Source of the DNA: Roseivirga sp. 4D4
GTDB taxonomy: Bacteria > Bacteroidota > Bacteroidia > Cytophagales > Cyclobacteriaceae
DNA length: 64,000 nucleotides
Direction: 5' to 3'
Assembly (NCBI RefSeq): GCF_001747095.1
Contig: NZ_MDGP01000001.1
Span: 1,781,001 to 1,845,000, forward strand
Part shown: one piece after another, positions 1 to 9,247 of the stretch
How positions within the stretch are numbered: the stretch's first letter is position 1
Layout: each line of letters begins with the position of its first letter
Position numbers and translations under genes: made by a program
The notes under the pieces: model-generated
The model's database searches: none
Seen by the model: only the letters and a program-made list of their open reading frames with translations
What the model was told of the DNA's origin: nothing

Positions 1-1
1 C

Positions 2-1618
2 TCGCTGGCAATGTTTCTGGCATTATCCACTTACCTGTTTCTAACTGGTAACATGTATTTCGCCATAGCTGTAATGCACATAACGATTCTAGTGCTTTCA
101 GCATTCGCTTTGGTTTTAATTGTTCGGGCAGCTAGAACCAATAACATCATAGCCAAGTATTTTGCCTACGGTACCATGTTCTTTTTGGCTTCTGTACTTA
201 TCGTGGTAGTTGGTCAATTAATTGAAGCTTCAAGTAACATCCCTATCCTTGTCCAAGGAGGCATCATTGTAGAAATTGTGGTCTTTAGTCTGGGAATAAG
301 CCATAAATTGAAACGCCAATTTGAGGATCATGACATTACTCAGCGATCGTTAATTCTACAGTTAAGAAAAAATGAGCGGTTACAAATTGACATTAATCAA
401 GAACTCGAAGAAATAGTCGCTGACCGAACGCAACAGATCAAGAAACAGAACCAGGCCTTGAAGGAAGCCCGGCAAGAGGCTGAAAAAGCTACCAAAGATA
501 AGTCAGACTTTTTGGCTGTAATGAGTCATGAAATTAGGACACCTCTCAATGCCATCATCAGTCTGTCCCATATCATGGAGATTGACAACAAGGACAAAGA
601 GATGAAGGAGTATATCGATGCGCTCAAATTCTCAGCTGAAGGTCTTCACTCTTTGATTAACGATATTCTAGATTACAATAAAATTGAGGCGGGTAAGCTT
701 AGATTGGAGTCTACAGAGTTCTCGCTTATAGATTTACTAAGAAACCTTGGAGAAAGCTTTAAATATAAAGCCAACAATAAAGGGATAGAACTCAAAATTG
801 AAATTGGGGAACACCTACCCGATCGACTCTTCGGAGACCCTACAAGATTGACTCAAATACTGAACAACCTTATCAGTAACGCCATCAAGTTCACTCATGA
901 AGGTCATATCCATATAAAAGCTGTGCTAGCCGGAATTAAAGATGAGACAGCAAAAGTAGCCTTTAGTGTGGCTGATACTGGTATAGGTATACCAGAAGAC
1001 AAGCTTCAAGCTATCTTCGAAGAGTATGAGCAAGCGAGTGAAGAAACCACCAGAGAATATGGTGGTACGGGATTAGGTTTATCTATTGTCAAGAAGCTAC
1101 TCGACTTAATGGAAAGCAAAATACAATTGAGGAGTATCGAAGATAAGGGCACCACTTTTGGTTTTGAGATTGACTTTAAGATAGACCCTGAGTTTGACAT
1201 GATCGACTTGCAACAGCAAGACAGAGACAAGGATTTGAATCAGCGAAAAATACTTGTGGTTGATGATAATGACATGAATCGCTTGGTCCTCAAGCGATTA
1301 TTTCAAATCTGGAATGCCTCTTTCGATGATGCCGACAATGGTTATGATGCACTTGACAAAATCCAAGAGACTGAATACGATGTGGTCTTAATGGATATCG
1401 AAATGAAACCAATCAATGGTTTTGACACCACAAACCAACTCCGAAAAATGCGTCCGGATGGCACCCCAAAAGTCATTGCAATGAGCGCACATAATGCTTC
1501 GGAATTTGAGATAGAATTGAAGCAGTTCGGTTTTGTCGACTTCGTTCATAAACCATTTGACCCAGAAGATCTTTTTCAAAAACTAAACCTCTACACTAAT
1601 CGACAAAATGAGCAATAG
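2..1618 (+). CDS. Hybrid sensor histidine kinase, 5' end outside window
   Basis: This is the 3' part of a membrane-bound hybrid kinase. The frame is open to the left edge, so the true start is outside the window. The visible N-terminus has about three membrane helices ending in GISHKLKRQ, as in 7TMR-DISM sensor modules (family recognition), then a coiled coil. A HisKA domain follows with the phospho-accepting His in MSHEIRTPLN (codon 527-529). The HATPase_c domain shows DTGIGIP and GGTGLGLS boxes. A C-terminal receiver has its Asp in VVLMDIEM (codon 1394-1396). It would autophosphorylate and relay internally to the receiver. It overlaps the next gene by 11 bp. Signal and downstream target are not visible. 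Confidence 0.93.
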   Translation, partial: SLAMFLALSTYLFLTGNMYFAIAVMHITILVLSAFALVLIVRAARTNNIIAKYFAYGTMFFLASVLIVVVGQLIEASSNIPILVQGGIIVEIVVFSLGISHKLKRQFEDHDITQRSLILQLRKNERLQIDINQELEEIVADRTQQIKKQNQALKEARQEAEKATKDKSDFLAVMSHEIRTPLNAIISLSHIMEIDNKDKEMKEYIDALKFSAEGLHSLINDILDYNKIEAGKLRLESTEFSLIDLLRNLGESFKYKANNKGIELKIEIGEHLPDRLFGDPTRLTQILNNLISNAIKFTHEGHIHIKAVLAGIKDETAKVAFSVADTGIGIPEDKLQAIFEEYEQASEETTREYGGTGLGLSIVKKLLDLMESKIQLRSIEDKGTTFGFEIDFKIDPEFDMIDLQQQDRDKDLNQRKILVVDDNDMNRLVLKRLFQIWNASFDDADNGYDALDKIQETEYDVVLMDIEMKPINGFDTTNQLRKMRPDGTPKVIAMSAHNASEFEIELKQFGFVDFVHKPFDPEDLFQKLNLYTNRQNEQ

Positions 1619-1997
1619 AACAAACTATTCATCCGGTAGCCCTTGGGAAGATATCGTTGGGTATTCTAGAGCGGTTCGGGTAGGCAACACCATAGAAGTA
1701 ACAGGTACGGTGGCTGATCACGAAGGTGAGTTACTCGGAGGCGATGACCCCTACCTTCAAACCAAGTACTCATTAGATAAGATAAAAGCGACTTTGGAGA
1801 GTGCCGGAGCAACACCTGAGGATGTGGTGAGAACAAGAATGTTTGTGACTAACATAGATCACTGGGAAGCGATCGGCAAGGCACATCAAGAGGTATTTGG
1901 TGATATAAAACCATGCACCACAATGGTGGAGGTTTCCCGATTGATTGACGATAAATATCTTGTGGAGATTGAAGCGACAGCTATTATCGATCAATAG
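1608..1997 (+). CDS. Rid-family (YjgF/YER057c/UK114) protein
   Basis: A 129-residue protein of the usual Rid length and pattern, with GNTIEVTGTVAD near the start and VEIEATA at the end. RidA proper hydrolyses reactive enamine/imine products of PLP enzymes using an Arg in a PARS-VEV context. Here that stretch reads KPCTTMVEV, so the Arg is replaced by Thr. The protein therefore more likely belongs to one of the Rid subgroups without proven deaminase activity (inference). Its ATG overlaps the upstream kinase gene by 11 bp, so the two are probably cotranscribed. Its last codons are copied in a 21-bp tandem duplication that runs into the convergent gene. Confidence 0.88.
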   Translation: MSNRTNYSSGSPWEDIVGYSRAVRVGNTIEVTGTVADHEGELLGGDDPYLQTKYSLDKIKATLESAGATPEDVVRTRMFVTNIDHWEAIGKAHQEVFGDIKPCTTMVEVSRLIDDKYLVEIEATAIIDQ

Positions 1998-2017
1998 ACA
2001 GCTATTATCGATCAATA
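1976..2017. repeat. 21-bp perfect tandem duplication across two convergent gene ends
   Basis: The unit beginning GACAGCTATTATCG occupies 1976-1996 and 1997-2017 without mismatch. The first copy holds the last codons and most of the stop of the Rid gene. The second copy holds the stop and final codons of the convergent Nudix gene, so the duplication separates the two 3' ends. Confidence 0.95.
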
Positions 2018-2653
2018 GATTTCATCGATAAGATGGACCAATTCGCTTAATATCATTGCGGTAGCTCCCCAAACCACTTCACCATCAATATCAAAGTACG
2101 GAGACTCTATGGTATAAGGTGGAAAGTGCATAGTCTTCGTACTTCTTCGGTTTGTATCCCTGAGTTCAGTCAAAGAAGGGGTCAGTACTCTGATCACTTC
2201 TCGAGTATCCGGGACAATTTCTGGCTGTGACCGGACCACTCCAACCGTTGGGTAAACTTTGAAATTGCTCGCAATTATAAACAGCTCGGATAGCTGACCG
2301 ATAACTTCGATGGATTCATTTTCTACACCGATCTCTTCCTGAGTTTCCCTTAGTGCAGTATGGACGATGTCTCGATCATTCTTTTCTACCTTTCCTCCAG
2401 GCAAGCTAATCTGACCACTATGCGCGCCTCGATAAACAGGTCTTTTGGTCAAAGGAAGATATATGTCACCATTCTCGGGGTAAAGCAACACCATTACGCC
2501 TCCAGGTCTTGCCGGATTATTTGGGTCTTCGCTAAACCTCTTCTCATCTATTGGCCTGGGCGCCATAATTTCTTGAGCTTTCCTACCAGGTAGCGGCTCG
2601 TTCAATCTTCTTGAAAGACTTTGTACAAAATGGTCGAAGGTGTTAGGGCTCAC
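2012..2653 (-). CDS. Nudix hydrolase, CoA pyrophosphatase type
   Basis: A 213-residue cytosolic Nudix hydrolase. The Nudix core is at residues 86-110 (GGKVEKNDRD ... ALRETQEEIGV) with the metal-binding REXXEE at 102-107. Directly before it, PLTKRPVYRGAHSGQISLPG matches the NuCoA signature of the NudL/CoA diphosphatase group, which cleaves CoA or acyl-CoA to phosphopantetheine and 3',5'-ADP. As in that group, the first Glu of the textbook box is missing. The longest frame starts at GTG 2651-2653 with an in-frame stop immediately upstream. An internal Met at residue 30 would lose conserved N-terminal sequence, so I keep the GTG. Its 3' end lies in the 21-bp duplication. Confidence 0.88.
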   Translation of the reverse strand: MSPNTFDHFVQSLSRRLNEPLPGRKAQEIMAPRPIDEKRFSEDPNNPARPGGVMVLLYPENGDIYLPLTKRPVYRGAHSGQISLPGGKVEKNDRDIVHTALRETQEEIGVENESIEVIGQLSELFIIASNFKVYPTVGVVRSQPEIVPDTREVIRVLTPSLTELRDTNRRSTKTMHFPPYTIESPYFDIDGEVVWGATAMILSELVHLIDEIY

Positions 2654-2745
2654 TTAACAAAAATGTGTTTTATTACTGATAATTAAATATAAACTTCAAA
2701 GACTATTAACCGTTCCAGTATTAAGAAGTTCCCAACCTCAGATAA

Positions 2746-3408
2746 ATGTTAAAGAAGTCAGCACTTTCATTGTTAATGCTTTGTCTCTCATTAAGCCTTT
2801 TTGGTCAAAAAGAGCAGTTGAAAATGGCCAAGCTCAAATATAATGGAGGGGGCGATTGGTATGCCAACAAAACCGCTCTACCCAACCTCGCCAAGTTTTG
2901 CAATGAAAACCTAAGGACATCATTTGATACTCAGGATGCCATCGTTGAGGCAGGAAGTCCTGAAATCTTTGAGTATGCTTATGTCTACATGACTGGCCAT
3001 GGAAATGTGGTCTTTAGTAATAGTGAAGCAGAAAACATTAGGAACTATCTGCTCGCTGGTGGCTTTCTCCACATTGATGATAATTACGGTCTTGATCCCT
3101 ACATAAGGTTGGAGATGAAAAAGATATTTCCAGAACTAGAATTCATACAACTCCCCTTTGACCACCCCATTTACCATCAGAAATTCAAGTTTGAAGATGG
3201 ACTGCCAAAAATTCATGAACATGATAACAAGCCACCACAAGGTTTTGGCCTGATTTATGAAGGGAGGTTAGTGTGCTTTTATTCTTATGAGTCAGATCTG
3301 GGAAACGGTTGGGAAGACAAAAGAATACACAATGACCCAGAAGAGGTACGACTAAAAGCACTTCGTATGGGAGCGAATATCATTTCATTCGCACTCACCC
3401 AATATTAG
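2746..3408 (+). CDS. Exported DUF4159 domain protein
   Basis: A 220-residue protein with a Sec signal peptide (MLKKSALSLLMLCLSLSLFG, cleavage likely before QK). The remainder is one DUF4159 domain. Landmarks are the N-terminal LKYNGGGDWYAN, then YVYMTGHGNVVFS and GGFLHIDDNYG, and a C-terminal half rich in aromatic residues. The domain has a class I glutamine amidotransferase/ThuA-like appearance (family-level impression), but no enzymatic role is established. In Bacteroidota and other phyla it often occurs near MoxR/von Willebrand genes; none is present here. It is followed by the operator and BlaI/M56 pair but has its own upstream region. Confidence 0.85.
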   Translation: MLKKSALSLLMLCLSLSLFGQKEQLKMAKLKYNGGGDWYANKTALPNLAKFCNENLRTSFDTQDAIVEAGSPEIFEYAYVYMTGHGNVVFSNSEAENIRNYLLAGGFLHIDDNYGLDPYIRLEMKKIFPELEFIQLPFDHPIYHQKFKFEDGLPKIHEHDNKPPQGFGLIYEGRLVCFYSYESDLGNGWEDKRIHNDPEEVRLKALRMGANIISFALTQY

Positions 3409-3427
3409 GCTGACCATTAGCAATAAA

Positions 3428-3463
3428 AACTAACAGGTTAGTTTGAAAACTAGTTGGATAGTT
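3428..3463. promoter_or_regulatory. Tandem operator of the first BlaI/M56 pair
   Basis: Two 16-bp sites lie 20 bp apart. The first is AACTAA-CAGG-TTAGTT (3428-3443), a perfect inverted repeat that extends one more base pair on each side. The second is AACTAG-TTGG-ATAGTT (3448-3463), with one mismatch per arm. They end 34 bp before the blaI-like ATG, where autorepression by a MecI/BlaI dimer is expected. The same AACTAA-N4-TTAGTT architecture recurs at 14886 and 33169. Confidence 0.72.
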
Positions 3464-3496
3464 GTATAATTGATTGATAGTATCAAAACAATAGTT

Positions 3497-3871
3497 ATGA
3501 AGGAATTGACAAAGGCAGAGGAACAGGTAATGCAAATTTTATGGCAGATTGAAAAAGGGTTTGTCAAAGATGTATTGGCAAAAATGTCCGAACCTAAGCC
3601 AGCATACAATACCGTATCTACAATCATCAGGATTCTTGAAAAAAAGGGATTTGTAGGCTACAAAGCCTACGGAAAAACCCATGAGTACTTCCCTATTATT
3701 GACAAGAAGACCTATAGTAACTTTTATCTGAAAAATTTCATCGGTGGATATTTTGGTGGATCATTTCAAAAGCTAGTTTCATTTTTTGCCAAAGAAAACG
3801 ATATGGACATCAATGATTTTGAATCATTAATGCAGCATGTTGAAGACAATTTGAAAGACAAAGATGAATAA
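3497..3871 (+). CDS. BlaI/MecI-family transcriptional repressor
   Basis: A 124-residue winged-helix repressor starting MKELTKAEEQVMQILW, the typical BlaI/MecI N-terminus. I chose ATG 3497 because the in-frame sequence upstream (from 3470) lies in the operator/leader region and does not fit the family. The recognition-helix region reads AYNTVSTIIRILEKKGFV. The C-terminal part should dimerise and be the target of proteolytic or regulated release. It is paired with an M56 peptidase gene 6 bp downstream, the classic two-gene BlaR1/BlaI arrangement, and probably represses its own operon through the palindromes at 3428-3463. Confidence 0.93.
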   Translation: MKELTKAEEQVMQILWQIEKGFVKDVLAKMSEPKPAYNTVSTIIRILEKKGFVGYKAYGKTHEYFPIIDKKTYSNFYLKNFIGGYFGGSFQKLVSFFAKENDMDINDFESLMQHVEDNLKDKDE

Positions 3872-3877
3872 GAGCTA

Positions 3878-5179
3878 ATGGGGAAGCATCCAACCATAGA
3901 ACTATTAGAAAGGCTTAATGACGCGCTCATTTATGCCCTTGAATCAGCTACTTGCTTGGCTATACTGTATCTGGCATATTACTTTCTACTCAGGAAAGAA
4001 AAGAGCTTTCAATACAATAGATTCTATTTGTTGGCAGCAATATTATTCTCGGTTTCTTTCCCATTACTGGAGATCGATTACAATCCTGCAAATACTCCTG
4101 CCGTACTCAATTCTATACACCAGGTGGGTAATGAAGTAGGGAGTGAACCAATAATTGAAGCAGACAGAGCCTACTCTTATACCATAACAGCGCAATCGGA
4201 ACGCCCATTCCTGCTCTGGTGGGAAGCACTATTAGTGCTATATGTGAGTGGAGTGGTCATTGGCTTATCCAAATTGCTACTGCAGATCAGGTCGTTTAAG
4301 GAAATCATTTGGTTTAAGAGACATAGAACACGGTATAAAGTAAAAGGAGACTACTTTCTCGTAAAAACGGATGGCTCCATGCCTACTTTTTCATTCTTCA
4401 AGTATTTGTTTTGGGACAATACAGTTTCTCTTACGCAAGAGGAGAAGCAACAGGTTATGGATCACGAAATGGTCCATATTAAAGAGAAGCACTCTTACGA
4501 TATCATGCTCATAGAGTTGTTAAAAGTGTTTTTCTGGTTCAACCCATTCATGTACCTATACAAGCTATTGCTGGAAGAAAGCCATGAGTATCTAGCCGAT
4601 AGAAAAGTCGCCCTAGAAAGAGGCAAAGAAGTGTACAGCAGACTATTGGTAAAGACGGTGTTCCGTAAAATGGGCTTAGAATATGGAAGTTACTTTGGCA
4701 AAAATCAAACAGTCAAAAGAGTTCAAATGTTGGCTAAAACCAAGAAGGTAAACTTCTTGAGATTGCTAATTCCTCTTCCTTTGATCGCATTATTGTTCTT
4801 CATTTTCTCTTTCGAAGCTGCCTTGCCTGATGGTTTGACTATCAATGGTTACCAGATTGAAAACAACACCTTTGGGGCATCTGATATTGCTCCAGCACCA
4901 GTCAAAGGGGCTAAAAACTGGGAAGAGTTTATCGAAGAAAATATCGCATACCCTGGTGAGGTGATTGCGAATCAATTGAACGGTGAAGTCGAAGTAAAAT
5001 TCACTGTAAACAAAGAAGGTCTTCTAGAGAACCTTCGCTTTTCTCAGAGACTTGGAGCGGAATACGAGAGACAAGTTATAAATGCACTTGCAAGAGCAGG
5101 TAAATGGACACCAGGTATTAAAGATGGCGAGGTTCAAGAGACGAACATTGTCCTTCCTATTGAATTAAAAAGATCTTAA
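3878..5179 (+). CDS. BlaR1-like M56 peptidase with TonB C-terminal domain
   Basis: A 433-residue inner-membrane protein. Helices lie near residues 18-37 and 47-62, then about 85-115, and again around 290-307. The M56 zinc motif is HEMVH (residues 196-200), followed by KEKHSYD and FWFNPFMYLY, typical of BlaR1/MecR1. The last 90 residues form a TonB C-terminal domain (EEFIEENIAYPGE ... GEVEVKFTVNKEG ... WTPGIKDGE) expected in the periplasm. In BlaR1 the equivalent position carries a penicillin-binding sensor. Here a TonB domain replaces it, a common Bacteroidota fusion whose ligand is unknown. It is cotranscribed with the repressor and overlaps the convergent next gene by 4 bp. Confidence 0.9.
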   Translation: MGKHPTIELLERLNDALIYALESATCLAILYLAYYFLLRKEKSFQYNRFYLLAAILFSVSFPLLEIDYNPANTPAVLNSIHQVGNEVGSEPIIEADRAYSYTITAQSERPFLLWWEALLVLYVSGVVIGLSKLLLQIRSFKEIIWFKRHRTRYKVKGDYFLVKTDGSMPTFSFFKYLFWDNTVSLTQEEKQQVMDHEMVHIKEKHSYDIMLIELLKVFFWFNPFMYLYKLLLEESHEYLADRKVALERGKEVYSRLLVKTVFRKMGLEYGSYFGKNQTVKRVQMLAKTKKVNFLRLLIPLPLIALLFFIFSFEAALPDGLTINGYQIENNTFGASDIAPAPVKGAKNWEEFIEENIAYPGEVIANQLNGEVEVKFTVNKEGLLENLRFSQRLGAEYERQVINALARAGKWTPGIKDGEVQETNIVLPIELKRS

Positions 5180-5622
5180 TACTTTCGATTGAAAACCTCA
5201 GAAGCCACAAAGGCTTTCTTTGCATCATCAAGACTTGAAAACATCTCTCTGAAATCTTCTTGATCGACTTCCTCCTCTATCTCATACCCTTTAAAAGAAG
5301 CCATAGGCTTATCCATCTTTCTTAGAGCAGGTTTTGGAGCTGGCTTAGGTGTATCATAAACCTTGACAGGGGGTGCAGGAACTTCCGGGACAGGCTCCAA
5401 CTGAGGTTCTTCACGAATCGTCCTTTGACCAGTAAATTCTTCCAGAAGTTCTTCAAAAGTAGGCTTCCTTGAGACAGGTGGTGGGCCTACCGTTTCCGGG
5501 TCAGAATGTCGCCCTCTTTTCGGCTGACTTTTACCCTGCTGATTCTTCTTTTTAGCACCAGTAAAAATAAAATATATGATTCCAAGAATTAGATAAAGAG
5601 CGGTGCTAAAGTCGAAGTCCAT
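5176..5622 (-). CDS. Small membrane-anchored Pro-rich protein of unknown function
   Basis: A 148-residue protein with one N-terminal membrane helix (residues 7-21, TALYLILGIIYFIFT). A basic stretch follows, then a long proline/glutamate-rich linker and a short conserved-looking C-terminus ending AFVASEVFNRKY. Endings of the form ..ASEILNRKY are frequent in uncharacterised Bacteroidota membrane proteins (recollection). The topology suggests a cytoplasmic tail on a single anchor. It is divergent from smc with 68 bp between them and overlaps the M56 gene at the 3' end. I cannot assign a function. Confidence 0.75.
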   Translation of the reverse strand: MDFDFSTALYLILGIIYFIFTGAKKKNQQGKSQPKRGRHSDPETVGPPPVSRKPTFEELLEEFTGQRTIREEPQLEPVPEVPAPPVKVYDTPKPAPKPALRKMDKPMASFKGYEIEEEVDQEDFREMFSSLDDAKKAFVASEVFNRKY

Positions 5623-5690
5623 GACACTAGCAAATCTAAGAATTAATTCTAATTTTGCTAGCTATACCTATTTTTTACGGATTCTAGTTA

Positions 5691-8600
5691 ATGCAACTTA
5701 CCAAACTTGAAATAAAAGGATTTAAGAGCTTTGGAGACAAGGTAGTAATCAATTTCGATGAAGGTATTACAGGCATTGTTGGCCCCAATGGTTGTGGAAA
5801 ATCCAACGTTGTAGATTCCATTCGCTGGGTTCTGGGAGAACAAAAAACGAGGATGCTCCGGTCTGAAAAGATGGAGAACATCATCTTTAATGGTACCAAG
5901 AAAAGAAAGCCAACGCAACTCGCTGAAGTTTCGCTTTCCTTTAAAAACACAAAGAACCTCCTCCCTACCGAATACACAGAAGTGACCATTACCAGACGCT
6001 ATTACCGATCAGGTGAAAGTGAATATCTATTGAATGGTATTAGTTGTCGTCTAAAGGATATCAATAACCTCTTTATGGATACGGGTATAGCCTCTAATAG
6101 CTATGCCATTATTGAGTTAAAGATGGTTGACAACCTTTTAAATGATAAGGACGACTCCAGGCGCGACCTCTTTGAAGAAGCTGCGGGTATCTCAAAATTC
6201 AAAAAGAGAAAGAAAGAGACCCTTAGAAAACTCAAGGATACTGATGATGATCTCGATCGTGTAGAAGATCTACTCTTCGAAATAGAGAAAAACCTGAAGT
6301 CTCTCGAAAAACAAGCCCGTCAGGCCGAAAAGTACTACAAGCTCAAAGAGGAATACAAAGTTGATAGTATTCAACTGGCAAGAAGAGCGGTCTCCGAGAA
6401 AACTGACAACTTCAAAAAACTGGAAAATGAGATAAAGCAAGAAGGTGACCGTAAGATTGAAATCGGTCAAATGATTGCCAATCAGGAAGCGAATATTGAA
6501 AAGGGTAAAACGGATCTCATTACAAAAGAAAAGCTCCTCGCCTCACGTCAACGCACCTTAAACGAACATGTCAATAAAATCAGGCAGTTCGAAAGTGATA
6601 GAAAAATCAAAAACGAGCGACTTACCTTTTTAGAAGACAAAAGCGACAATCTCAGAGAACAAATCGAGGCCGATCGCAAGAGCAATGAACGAGCCGCTTT
6701 TAGCCTGGAAAGCCTGAGAAAAGAACTTGATGAAGCCGAGAAGGAATTGCAATCCATTACCAATGAAGTAGGTTCGTTAGAGAAGATTTATCAAGAGCAA
6801 AAATCAATGTCTCAATCGGCTCAGGATGAGTACGAGGAAAAGAGACGAACTTTTGCCGACAAACGAGAAAAACTTTACACCCTCAAGAAAGACATTGAGA
6901 TAAAGGAGATTCAGTTAGAGACTTTGAAAACTGAGTTTGCCAAGACAGAATCTGATACTTCTGAGCAATCAGAAACCCTTGCTCAGTTTGATGAGAAGCT
7001 CTCAGGCCTACAAAAGGAATTTGATGAGAAAAAGAAGCTGCTTGACGATAGAAAGGCAGCTGAAGAAAAGCATACCAAAGCCGTTCAGCAAACATCGGAA
7101 ACTATCGATATTATTAGAGAAGAACTGACCGGTGTAAGTAGAAGCTTAGATTCAAAAAGAAACGAGTATAATCTTACTAAGTCACTCGTTGAAAACTTAG
7201 AGGGTTTTCCAGAAGCCATTAAGTTTCTTAAAAAGAAAGCCAATTGGAACAAGTCGGCCCCTCTCCTTTCTGATATCATTACCTGTGACGAAAAGTACCG
7301 TGTGACCATCGAGAACTATCTCGAAACTTATATGAATTATTATATAGTGGACACGGAACGTCAGGCGTTTGAGGCGGTGAATATTTTGAGTGATGCATCA
7401 AAAGGAAAGGCAAACTTCTTTGTGCTCGATGCTTTTGACCACTACGAAGCTAAGGAGTCAAAGCTCTTTGAAAACACAGTTCACGCTACTGAGATAGTCG
7501 AATATGAGCCAAAGTATAAAAAACTAATAGGCTTCATTCTCGAAAACGTCTTCATCGTTAATGGCGGTCCTGGAGATATACCTGTGGATGATTCAGCTGT
7601 TTTCATTACCGAAAGTGGGCAATATACCAAGCGTAAGTTTAGTGTATCGGGCGGTTCGGTAGGACTCTTTGAAGGAAAGCGGATTGGTAGAGCAAAGAAC
7701 CTTGAAAAGCTGGAAAAAGACATCAAGTCACTTGAAACTAAATCCGTTGATATCAAGGAAAAACTTGAGCATCGTCAACAGGAATTAGCACGTTTAAAAT
7801 CAGATACCTTCCGGTCAGAGATTGATCAGCTACAGACTGATTTCAACCGGGTTAATGAAGAGCTCATCTCTATCAAAACCAAGAAAGAGCAACTCGCTCA
7901 AATGCTCTCTAGTAGGGCCAATCGTAAAGAAGATATCGTTGCTAACATTGATAAAATCAGTGCATCATTAGATCAGCTTACTCCAACCGTATCCGAAGAA
8001 GAAGCATCTTTTGCTGAGGTAGAGGGCGTTATTGGAGCCCTAGAGGAAAAGGCGAAATCTGAGTCCCAAAAGTTAGCTGAGAAGTCTCAGGCCTTTAATG
8101 AACGAAATATCCTTTTCCATCAGAAGCAAAACAGAGTCAGTTCTGTGAATCAGGAAATTGGCTTTAAAGAAACGGCCTTTGAAGGTAGCAAGCAGCGGAT
8201 TGAAAAGAATCAGCTTGAGCTAAGTAATAACGAAGCCGAGATCAAACGTCTCATTGCCAATACCGAGTCCAACGATGACGAACTCATTGAAATGTACGAT
8301 GAGAAGGAGTCTATCGAAAAAGGTGTCAATGAAGCTGAAAAAGACTATTACGCGCAACGTGGTGATATAGATGTATCAGACAAAACACTCCGCGAGCTCC
8401 AGCGCAAAAGGGAGCACTCTGATACCCTCATGATGGAACTCCAAAACAGATTGAATGAAACAAAGCTGGAGCTAAGTTCTGTCAAAGAAAGACTTTCAGT
8501 AGAGTTCAATGTGGATCTTGATCAACTACTCCTTAATGAGGAAGAAAACTCATCAGAGAAATCACTCGATGAGTTAGAGAGAAACGTATTGAAATTGCGG

Positions 8601-9224
8601 GAAAAGTTAGAGAAGATAGGGCCAATCAACCCGATGGCCATGGAAGCTTATGACGAAATTAAGGAAAGACATACCTTCATTACCGAACAACGTGATGATT
8701 TGATTTCAGCTAAGGAGTCCCTATTGGAAACCATCAGTGAAATTGACACCGTTGCAAAAGAGACTTTCCTTGAGGCATTCGAAAACATCAAGTCTAACTT
8801 TATCAAGGTTTTCAGATCACTCTTTACTGAGGAAGATGATTGCGACCTGAGATTAGTTGACCCTAATAATCCTCTTGAGTCAGGAATTGAAATCATGGCT
8901 AAGCCGAAAGGTAAGAGGCCTTTGACCATCAACCAGCTTTCAGGTGGAGAAAAGACTTTGACTGCCACCTCTCTCCTCTTTGCTATTTACCTACTTAAAC
9001 CAGCTCCCTTCTGTATTTTCGATGAGGTGGATGCGCCACTGGATGATGCGAATATTGACAAGTTCAACAACATCATTAAGAAATTCTCCGGGGAGTCTCA
9101 GTTCATTATTGTGACGCACAATAAGAGAACAATGGCCTCTACAGACATTATTTATGGAATCACAATGATTGAACAAGGTGTTTCCAGAGTAGTACCAGTT
9201 GACTTACGAGAGTTAGCTGACTAA
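5691..9224 (+). CDS. smc: Chromosome segregation protein SMC
   Basis: An 1177-residue SMC ATPase of full family length. The Walker A motif is GPNGCGKSN (residues 31-39). Long coiled coils flank a hinge at about 510-660 (FLKKKANWNKSAPLLSDII ... SGGSVGLFEGKRIGRA). The ABC signature LSGGEKTLTA is near residue 1083 and Walker B with the D-loop (FCIFDEVDAPLDDAN) near 1107-1121. The protein forms a dimeric ring that works with ScpA/ScpB to organise and segregate the chromosome. No scp genes are next to it. The start ATG gives the canonical MQLTKLEIKGFKSFGDK beginning. No domain is missing. Confidence 0.98.
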   Translation: MQLTKLEIKGFKSFGDKVVINFDEGITGIVGPNGCGKSNVVDSIRWVLGEQKTRMLRSEKMENIIFNGTKKRKPTQLAEVSLSFKNTKNLLPTEYTEVTITRRYYRSGESEYLLNGISCRLKDINNLFMDTGIASNSYAIIELKMVDNLLNDKDDSRRDLFEEAAGISKFKKRKKETLRKLKDTDDDLDRVEDLLFEIEKNLKSLEKQARQAEKYYKLKEEYKVDSIQLARRAVSEKTDNFKKLENEIKQEGDRKIEIGQMIANQEANIEKGKTDLITKEKLLASRQRTLNEHVNKIRQFESDRKIKNERLTFLEDKSDNLREQIEADRKSNERAAFSLESLRKELDEAEKELQSITNEVGSLEKIYQEQKSMSQSAQDEYEEKRRTFADKREKLYTLKKDIEIKEIQLETLKTEFAKTESDTSEQSETLAQFDEKLSGLQKEFDEKKKLLDDRKAAEEKHTKAVQQTSETIDIIREELTGVSRSLDSKRNEYNLTKSLVENLEGFPEAIKFLKKKANWNKSAPLLSDIITCDEKYRVTIENYLETYMNYYIVDTERQAFEAVNILSDASKGKANFFVLDAFDHYEAKESKLFENTVHATEIVEYEPKYKKLIGFILENVFIVNGGPGDIPVDDSAVFITESGQYTKRKFSVSGGSVGLFEGKRIGRAKNLEKLEKDIKSLETKSVDIKEKLEHRQQELARLKSDTFRSEIDQLQTDFNRVNEELISIKTKKEQLAQMLSSRANRKEDIVANIDKISASLDQLTPTVSEEEASFAEVEGVIGALEEKAKSESQKLAEKSQAFNERNILFHQKQNRVSSVNQEIGFKETAFEGSKQRIEKNQLELSNNEAEIKRLIANTESNDDELIEMYDEKESIEKGVNEAEKDYYAQRGDIDVSDKTLRELQRKREHSDTLMMELQNRLNETKLELSSVKERLSVEFNVDLDQLLLNEEENSSEKSLDELERNVLKLREKLEKIGPINPMAMEAYDEIKERHTFITEQRDDLISAKESLLETISEIDTVAKETFLEAFENIKSNFIKVFRSLFTEEDDCDLRLVDPNNPLESGIEIMAKPKGKRPLTINQLSGGEKTLTATSLLFAIYLLKPAPFCIFDEVDAPLDDANIDKFNNIIKKFSGESQFIIVTHNKRTMASTDIIYGITMIEQGVSRVVPVDLRELAD

Positions 9225-9247
9225 ATTAGAGAAACACTTATTTTCTT

